DNA of 64,000 bases from VAZQ01 sp035293945 (GTDB lineage Bacteria; Pseudomonadota; Alphaproteobacteria; Rhizobiales; Xanthobacteraceae), in the NCBI GenBank assembly GCA_035293945.1, contig DATGLV010000002.1:1-64000 (forward strand). The letters are read 5' to 3'. The notes beneath the pieces are model-generated. The model did not search any database, was not told the origin of the DNA, and saw only the letters and a list, made by a program, of their open reading frames with translations. Of this stretch, positions 58,530 to 64,000 are shown piece by piece. Every line of letters starts with the position of its first letter. Position 1 is the first letter of the stretch. Both the position numbers and the translations under genes were made by a program.

Positions 58530-60860
58530 ATGGGTGCTAAACTTAAAAGCACCTCTATGCCTCGATTTTTCGACTGGCTTCGCAACGGTAGCACTAAAGA
58601 GACTATCCCCGTCAACCGTTTTGAGGGCATTACACAGGAAGGCGCTATCGTCCTTCGCGACCGCCGCGGCACGCTAAAGGCCGAACTGCCGAACATCACC
58701 GAAAAGTCTGAGACACTCGGCAACGATCCGCTCGCGATCTACAAGCCCACTGGTGCTAAGAACATCGACGCCGCGAAGGCGATGGGCAATTTCACCGGCT
58801 GGACCTATGCGGCCGTCAACGCTATCTCTTCCGAAGTCGCGAACATTCAGATCCGGCTCTTTCAGGTGGTCGGCAACGATCACCAGGAGGTAGACGACCA
58901 CGAGCTGCTCGACCTGCTCGAATCTCCAAACGAAACCATGACCGGCATCGATCTCAAGTACACCATGATGGCGCACTTGGAGTTGACCGGCAATTTCTAT
59001 GGTCTTTTGGACGGCGCAAAGGACGCCTTCTCACCTCCACGAGCCCTGTACCCGCTCAATCCCGGCCGAATGAAAGTGAAGCTCGACAAGAGCAGCTTCC
59101 CCTACAAGCTCTCGCACTTCGAATACACAATCGACGGCAAGGTCTACAGCTTCGCCCCCTATCAGATTCTGCACATCAAGTACCCTGACCCGAACGACCC
59201 GTACGTGGGCATCGGCGTGCCGCAGACGATCCCCGTGTGGATCGACAGTGACAACTACGCCATGGAGTACAACCGAAAATACTTCCTCAACGGGGCGCAG
59301 ATCGGCCTCTACGTTCAAAGCGATACGAATGTCGAAGGCAACGTCGAGCGCATTAAGCGCGGTATGCGGGATGCCTACGGCGGAGTAGAGAACGCTCACA
59401 AAATCCCTGTCATGCCCAAGGGCGTGAAGCTCGAACACACGGGCGTCACCCACAAAGACATGGACTTCCAGAACCTAGCTGAGGCAACGCGAGACCGCAT
59501 CCTTGCGGGCTTCCGAGTGTCCAAGACTATCCTCGGAACAGCAGAGAGCGACACTAACCGCGCGACGGCGGAGACAGCCGACTACGTCTTCAGCAAGCGC
59601 ACCATCAAGCCAAAAATGCTCCTGGTCACGTCGTACCTCAACGCGTTTCTGGTCCCTCGATATGGAGAAGGCCTCTATCTGACCTTCATCGATCCGACGC
59701 CAGAGGACAAGGCTGCCAAAGTCGATGAGATGAACAAGGCGGTCGGCAACATGCCCGTCATCACGCAGAACGAAGCCCGCCAGAATTACCTCGGCTTTGG
59801 CCCCGTTGAAGGTGGTGACAAGCTCATGGTGCCCGCTGGCATGGAGCCAGCCGGTCAAACCTCAAAAGTGGAAGGCGAGGACATCACCCCGAACCTCGCC
59901 AAAACTGCCGAAGGCTGGAGCACCCGCGCCATACGTGTCCGAATGGGCAGTAACGTCGCCCGAAATTCCCTCGCCCGCTTCAAAAAGTCTATCCTCGATG
60001 CATTCAAAAAGCAGATCGACGCCACCCCGGCTTTCCAGGTCAAGCACCTCAAGGACCTCACGCACTCCGAATACATGGAGCACTGGAAGCGTTTTGCCGA
60101 CCGCAGCGAACGGTCGACAGCCGAACTTCATGCCGTGTTCCAAGAGATTAACAACAAGCAGAAGGAGGACGTGCTTGAAAAGCTGCCAGACCTTGTCGGG
60201 CAAAAGCGAAGCCAGAAGGCGGCGCAGAAGGCCTTGGCTGACCTCTTCGACCTCAAGGAGTGGATCGGAATCACCGTAGACTTGGCTACCCCGATCCTCA
60301 CCTCGCTCACGAAGGACGAAGCCGCGGCCGCGCTCGCCATGATCGGTGCCAAGCCGCAGGACATTCTCGCGAGCGCCAGCGTCAGAAACGCGCTCGAGCA
60401 GGGCATCTCCAAAATGGCCCGCAGCTACAACGAAACCACCCTGCAGCAGCTCAAAGACAAGTTGGGCGAGAAGCTCACTCAACAAGGCGGCACGAGCTTG
60501 ACCGAACTCACGCAGACAGTCGACGGCGTCTACAGCTACGCGGATGAGCGCCGCGCTGGATTGATCGCAAAGACCGAGAGCTTCCGAGCAGCGAACTTCG
60601 CCAACAAAGCCGCCTGGCAGCAGAGCGGCGTAGTCAAGACCGTCATGTGGTACACGGCCGCGGATGAGAAAGTCTGCGAATACTGCCAGGAGCAAGACGG
60701 CAAAGAGATCGACATCAGTGACAATTTCTATAATTCGGGCGACACAATCGGCGGAGCCGATGGCGGTTCGATGACCGCCGACTACGGTGACATCGGCGGC
60801 CCGCCGCTACATCCTGATTGCCGCTGCTATTTGAGGCCTGAGGAAATCTCGACCGAATAG
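58530..60860 (+). CDS. portal protein fused to MuF-type minor head protein
   Basis: A 776-residue protein. Residues about 60-430 resemble HK97-type portals (GWTYAAVNAISSEVANIQIR, then LLESPNETMTGIDLKYTMMA and the wing region HILGTAESDTN-like KTILGTAESDTNRATAET). From about 640 on it shows the phage Mu F-like domain, with RAGLIAKTESFRAANFANKA and the zinc-type end CEYCQEQDGKE followed by PPLHPDCRC. In most phages the portal and MuF genes are separate, so this is a fusion. The start is ATG 58530; ATG 58557 is an alternative. The portal forms the DNA channel, and the MuF part lies inside the prohead. Confidence 0.85.
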   Translation: MGAKLKSTSMPRFFDWLRNGSTKETIPVNRFEGITQEGAIVLRDRRGTLKAELPNITEKSETLGNDPLAIYKPTGAKNIDAAKAMGNFTGWTYAAVNAISSEVANIQIRLFQVVGNDHQEVDDHELLDLLESPNETMTGIDLKYTMMAHLELTGNFYGLLDGAKDAFSPPRALYPLNPGRMKVKLDKSSFPYKLSHFEYTIDGKVYSFAPYQILHIKYPDPNDPYVGIGVPQTIPVWIDSDNYAMEYNRKYFLNGAQIGLYVQSDTNVEGNVERIKRGMRDAYGGVENAHKIPVMPKGVKLEHTGVTHKDMDFQNLAEATRDRILAGFRVSKTILGTAESDTNRATAETADYVFSKRTIKPKMLLVTSYLNAFLVPRYGEGLYLTFIDPTPEDKAAKVDEMNKAVGNMPVITQNEARQNYLGFGPVEGGDKLMVPAGMEPAGQTSKVEGEDITPNLAKTAEGWSTRAIRVRMGSNVARNSLARFKKSILDAFKKQIDATPAFQVKHLKDLTHSEYMEHWKRFADRSERSTAELHAVFQEINNKQKEDVLEKLPDLVGQKRSQKAAQKALADLFDLKEWIGITVDLATPILTSLTKDEAAAALAMIGAKPQDILASASVRNALEQGISKMARSYNETTLQQLKDKLGEKLTQQGGTSLTELTQTVDGVYSYADERRAGLIAKTESFRAANFANKAAWQQSGVVKTVMWYTAADEKVCEYCQEQDGKEIDISDNFYNSGDTIGGADGGSMTADYGDIGGPPLHPDCRCYLRPEEISTE

Positions 60861-60865
60861 GACGT

Positions 60866-63340
60866 ATGCATGACCCGACCCGACTGTACTCACGAATCCT
60901 GATCTTCCTCGGGATCATCGGCCTCGCGACCATTGTTTACGTCGGCATTGCGCAGGCTGTCACCGTCTGCCAGATCGGGAACGGTTGTACCGGAACCTCA
61001 ACGGGACCCAGCTACGGCCAAGTGCTCATCGGGGGCAAGAACGGCGAGTACGAACTCGTCGCCAGTTCCACATTCGGCGGTAGTGGTGGAGGAGGCACCG
61101 GCTTCTCCACAACGTCGACGAACTATTGGCTCACGCAACAGACGACGAGCGGGCTAGCCGAAGGCTCGAACCTCTACTGGACACAGACGAGGTTCGACAA
61201 CGCGCTTTCAGCCACCACGTCCGTCAAGGCAATCACCGCCCTGCCCTCGCTATCGCTGCCCTACAGCCAGCTCACGGGAACGCCTACAATCGCCTCGTCG
61301 ACGCTCTTGATCGACAACAACACTTTTTCAGGAATAGACAGCTTCACGAACGCATCAGGAAACTTCGGCGGTACTTGGCAGACCTTTTCGCCGTCGCACT
61401 TCCAAACCGCACTCACTTTGCCGCTTTCATATCAAAATGGCGGCACGGGCACATCTACCGCCGCCAACTACGGCAATGTGCTCGCGTGGAACGGTACGAA
61501 CTATCAGGCCCTCGCCACGTCTTCGTTCGGCTGCACTGTTTCATGCTTTTCCTCTCCGAACATCTCCCAGTGGACGAACAACAGCGGATATCTCACCGGA
61601 AACCAGACGGTCACGCTTTCGGGCGATGTTACAGGATCCGGCGTCACATCGATCGCCACTGCTTTTAACGTCGCGAACTCGCACTGGTGGACCGCACGTC
61701 AGAACACGACCAACGCGAGCACGTCAGAACTCACGGCGACCTCGACGCTTTGGCTTACCGCGATCACAAACTGCAATACAACTTCTGCGCTGACGACGGA
61801 CGCCAACGGCAAGGTTGCCTGCGGTGCAATAAGCGGCTCAGGCGGAGGCGTCGGGACCATCGCGACATCGGGGCTCGAGACGGCTGGGCAAATCCCCGTC
61901 TTCAGCACCACCAGCGGCTACCCCGCGAAAGTTTACTCTCAATCCACTTCCACGCCCTCAATCGGTTCCATTCTCACCTACTCAGGAACACTGGGAAACT
62001 TGATTGGCGGCACGTCAGGCACGTTCAGCATTGCCAGCAACGCCGTCACAAATGGGATGCTTGCCAATTCGACGATCCACCTAAACGGGGCAACGCTCAC
62101 CCTCGGAGACACCAATGACACGATCACCGCAGCTTCTTCGACCGTCCTTTCTGATAACAACCTGTTTTCCGGAAATGACACGTTCTCCGCCTCAACCACG
62201 CACCAAGCGCAAGTCAATCTGCAAGGAGCCTCGTCAACTCTATTCACCGCCATCAACGCCTTCTATGCCAATGGCCTGACTTCATGCAACGGCGCGAGTA
62301 ACGCACTTACGTGGAACGCCGGTGCGTTCGGCTGCAACTCAATCACCGCAAGCGGCAGCGCATCCACCACCCTCCTCACCGACAACAACACCTTCACGGG
62401 AGGCAATCTCTTCCTCGCCTCGACCACGATTGGCGATAGCACTCAGAATGGCGGCCTAACCGTCTCCGGAAGCGCCACGACAACAGGCAATTTACTTATC
62501 AACGGGCTCAACACCGCCGCTGGCTCTACAACCCTTATAGTCGGGACGCCGTTTCCGTCCTTCCAAGTCCTTTCAAGTTCAACGAACGCCGTCACAGGTC
62601 TCAACGTCGTTTCTAATCAAGCAGGAAACGGCGTATTACTTCAAACAACATCGAGTGGAGCAAACGAAAACATCAACATCACTTCAAAAGGTACCGGTTC
62701 AGTCAACCTCCAAGTTGGTAACGCGAGTAAAATCTCGGTTGGCACCGGTCAATCCTACTTCGGAGGCTCCACTGCCGCCGCATCTGCGTATGTATTCAGT
62801 ACCCAGCCCTCATCGGGCAACCTAAGTGCGGGCGTCGAAGTCCCGACTTGGAAGATAAATACCGCCAACATCACTCACACACACGCCAACATCGCGACCC
62901 AACGTGAAATCCTCTTCAACGCTGAAACAGAAGCCATGAGTGCCAACTCGACGGCAGGCAACTTTGGAGAACTTGCTACGGTAGGGATCACTGGCGCACC
63001 GCTCCTCGGCAACTGGGCCACATCGACCGAGGAAGATACGCTCTATCTTGGCGGTTCCGCTCTCAACGCCTCGACGACGAATTCATACGGCTTGACCGTC
63101 AATGCCAACACCGGCGCACAAAACAATTATGCAGCCGAATTCCTCGGCGGCGCTGTTGGCATCGGCTCATCTACTTTCTCCAACCTTCTCACTCTCGGTA
63201 CCGTTGGCTCGACGAACGGCACCTCAACAATCGGAGCTGGCAAAATTCAGATTGACGGATACAACACAACTGGAAATCGCGTCTGCTTGTTCGTTGTTGG
63301 CACCACTCTTACTATAACCAGTGGTGCCTGCATCCCATGA
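60866..63340 (+). CDS. large Ser/Thr/Gly/Asn-rich fibre or adhesin-like protein with signal peptide
   Basis: An 824-residue protein. The N-terminus RILIFLGIIGLATIVYVGIA ending AQA is a Sec-type signal or membrane anchor. The rest is almost free of charged residues and rich in Ser, Thr, Asn and Gly, with short beta-repeats: SSTLLIDNNTFSG (about 144-156), SSTVLSDNNLFSG (about 424-436), STTLLTDNNTFTG (about 500-512), plus a tail-fibre-type unit SGLAEGSNLYWTQTRF (about 95-110). The fold is probably a beta-helix or stacked fibre. It starts 5 bases after the portal stop, where a head protease or capsid gene is normally found. It could be a tail fibre, a head decoration, or an exported adhesin. Confidence 0.62.
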   Translation: MHDPTRLYSRILIFLGIIGLATIVYVGIAQAVTVCQIGNGCTGTSTGPSYGQVLIGGKNGEYELVASSTFGGSGGGGTGFSTTSTNYWLTQQTTSGLAEGSNLYWTQTRFDNALSATTSVKAITALPSLSLPYSQLTGTPTIASSTLLIDNNTFSGIDSFTNASGNFGGTWQTFSPSHFQTALTLPLSYQNGGTGTSTAANYGNVLAWNGTNYQALATSSFGCTVSCFSSPNISQWTNNSGYLTGNQTVTLSGDVTGSGVTSIATAFNVANSHWWTARQNTTNASTSELTATSTLWLTAITNCNTTSALTTDANGKVACGAISGSGGGVGTIATSGLETAGQIPVFSTTSGYPAKVYSQSTSTPSIGSILTYSGTLGNLIGGTSGTFSIASNAVTNGMLANSTIHLNGATLTLGDTNDTITAASSTVLSDNNLFSGNDTFSASTTHQAQVNLQGASSTLFTAINAFYANGLTSCNGASNALTWNAGAFGCNSITASGSASTTLLTDNNTFTGGNLFLASTTIGDSTQNGGLTVSGSATTTGNLLINGLNTAAGSTTLIVGTPFPSFQVLSSSTNAVTGLNVVSNQAGNGVLLQTTSSGANENINITSKGTGSVNLQVGNASKISVGTGQSYFGGSTAAASAYVFSTQPSSGNLSAGVEVPTWKINTANITHTHANIATQREILFNAETEAMSANSTAGNFGELATVGITGAPLLGNWATSTEEDTLYLGGSALNASTTNSYGLTVNANTGAQNNYAAEFLGGAVGIGSSTFSNLLTLGTVGSTNGTSTIGAGKIQIDGYNTTGNRVCLFVVGTTLTITSGACIP

Positions 63341-63344
63341 TGTT

Positions 63345-63572
63345 ATGGATACTCAAACAGCAATTCAGATCCTCCAGACGTTATCTGAAAATCTTGGAGC
63401 ACAAATAAGTCTTCTTACCGGTGAAAAAGCCGCCGTTGATTTGGCAGTCATTCAGCTACAAGGCACCCTCTCGACTGAGAGCACTTCCGATCAAGCGACC
63501 ATTTCAGGGCTCCAAGCCCGACTGGATTCCGCCAACACCGCTCTCGTCGCCGCCAATCTTCCGACTGTCTGA
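63345..63572 (+). CDS. small coiled-coil protein
   Basis: A 75-residue helical protein (MDTQTAIQILQTLSENLGAQ, then ISLLTGEKAAVDLAVIQLQG and ISGLQARLDSANTALVAANL) with regular heptads, free of Cys. ATG 63345, with no strong ribosome binding site. Its stop is 60 bases from the next gene. It could be a scaffold, fibre chaperone or trimerisation module for the preceding fibre-like protein, judged from position only. Confidence 0.55.
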   Translation: MDTQTAIQILQTLSENLGAQISLLTGEKAAVDLAVIQLQGTLSTESTSDQATISGLQARLDSANTALVAANLPTV

Positions 63573-63634
63573 TATGTGCTACGACCCTCAACTTCTCATA
63601 TGCGGATGGTGGAGCGCGCCACTTCATTTCTGAT

Positions 63635-63922
63635 ATGGCTGACGACCCAAAGGAGATCATCGAATATAAGACTGATCACGACCTTCTCATTGAACTGCGT
63701 GTCCTCATCACCGAGATGCGTCGGGACATGCGTGAGATGAAGGACGGAACCTCTACCACTCTCGGCGATCACGAAAAGCGTATTCGCTCCCTCGAAGAAA
63801 CCCGAACTGCGGAGCAAGGCCGCACCGGCGTCTTTTCTTGGCTGGGCACTTTCATCTACGGCATACTCGCTCTCGGAGCGGGCCTGATTGGTTCCTACAT
63901 CCAGGCCGGCAAGCTGCCGTAA
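63635..63922 (+). CDS. coiled-coil/membrane protein, XhlA-like
   Basis: A 95-residue protein: MADDPKEIIEYKTDHDLLIE, a charged coiled coil (RVLITEMRRDMREMKDGTST, LGDHEKRIRSLEETR), and one C-terminal membrane helix (WLGTFIYGILALGAGLIGSY). This arrangement is that of haemolysin XhlA-like proteins, which associate with holins in phage lysis cassettes. No lysozyme lies before the window edge. At the right end a TATACAAT at about 63,963 may begin the next promoter. Confidence 0.6.
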   Translation: MADDPKEIIEYKTDHDLLIELRVLITEMRRDMREMKDGTSTTLGDHEKRIRSLEETRTAEQGRTGVFSWLGTFIYGILALGAGLIGSYIQAGKLP

Positions 63923-64000
63923 TGATATCCACACGTTCGGCAAAAGGCCTTCCAGCACAGCATTATACAATTAGCGCATACGAGCATCGCTCTCGCAAAG

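Noticed and set aside
61126..61668. 180-codon plus-strand frame inside the fibre-like gene
   Set aside because: Overlaps the 824-residue frame throughout and has an Arg/His-rich, domain-free translation.

Overview
The window joins two different kinds of DNA. Bases 1 to about 43,580 are GC-rich chromosome of an alphaproteobacterium, most likely order Hyphomicrobiales (Rhizobiales) near Bradyrhizobium/Xanthobacteraceae. The reasons are codon use, the cysE-DUF3126 pair, the zf-CHCC protein, kaiBC without kaiA, and the style of the MsbA/LpxL-like genes. From 43,584 to the right edge there is a visibly less GC-rich, compactly packed prophage-like element. It is inserted at a tRNA-Leu(UAA) gene and continues beyond the window.

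Chromosomal part. A decayed IS1634-type transposase runs off the left edge (1-270). Then come DUF3126 and cysE (603-1670), an alpha/beta hydrolase, and an unknown membrane protein. A minus-strand run of six genes reads, in transcription order, MsbA-like ABC exporter, LpxL-like acyltransferase with an extra N-terminal region, acyl carrier protein, FabF-like ketosynthase, cyclopropane-fatty-acid-synthase-like methyltransferase and FkbH-like protein (12,621 down to 4,286). It looks like a specialised lipid or glycolipid assembly and export unit. Four glycosyltransferase-type genes follow (12,707-17,689). Next are a zf-CHCC protein, an FAD monooxygenase, a lipoprotein, a membrane FMN glutamate-synthase-like protein, an MCP and a kaiB-kaiC-hybrid histidine kinase operon (23,700-27,436). 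Then come an MFS transporter, a zinc-ribbon protein, phoU behind a convincing Pho box, a secreted YncE-like beta-propeller, a tripartite RND efflux operon (33,109-38,707), a PEGA lipoprotein, a porin-like protein, a 58-aa protein and an OafA-type acyltransferase.

Prophage-like part. The left junction is a 3' fragment of tRNA-Leu next to a tyrosine integrase. A truncated AbiEii-toxin-like N-terminus abuts the other side of the tRNA fragment. Inside are an AlpA-type regulator, a TPR membrane protein, a TraG/VirD4-HerA-type DNA-pump ATPase with a replication-relaxation protein, and a long string of tiny genes. The tiny genes include a zinc knuckle protein, an acidic repeat protein, an orphan primase zinc domain, DUF3768, a DUF932-like protein, a NinG-like nuclease and YopX. 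Several have their own terminator followed at once by an extended -10 promoter, and two starts look leaderless. Then follow a possible small terminase, a minus-strand HEPN protein, the large terminase, a minus-strand secreted Cys-rich protein, a portal-MuF fusion, an 824-aa fibre/adhesin-like protein with a Sec-type signal, and small coiled-coil and membrane proteins. No major capsid gene, lysis gene, repressor or right attachment site lies inside the window.

The most interesting parts are the conjugation-like ATPase/relaxation pair inside a tailed-phage element, the exported fibre-like protein directly after the portal, the minus-strand cargo genes (HEPN, Cys-rich secreted protein), and the FkbH/ACP/KS/LpxL/MsbA lipid operon on the chromosome.
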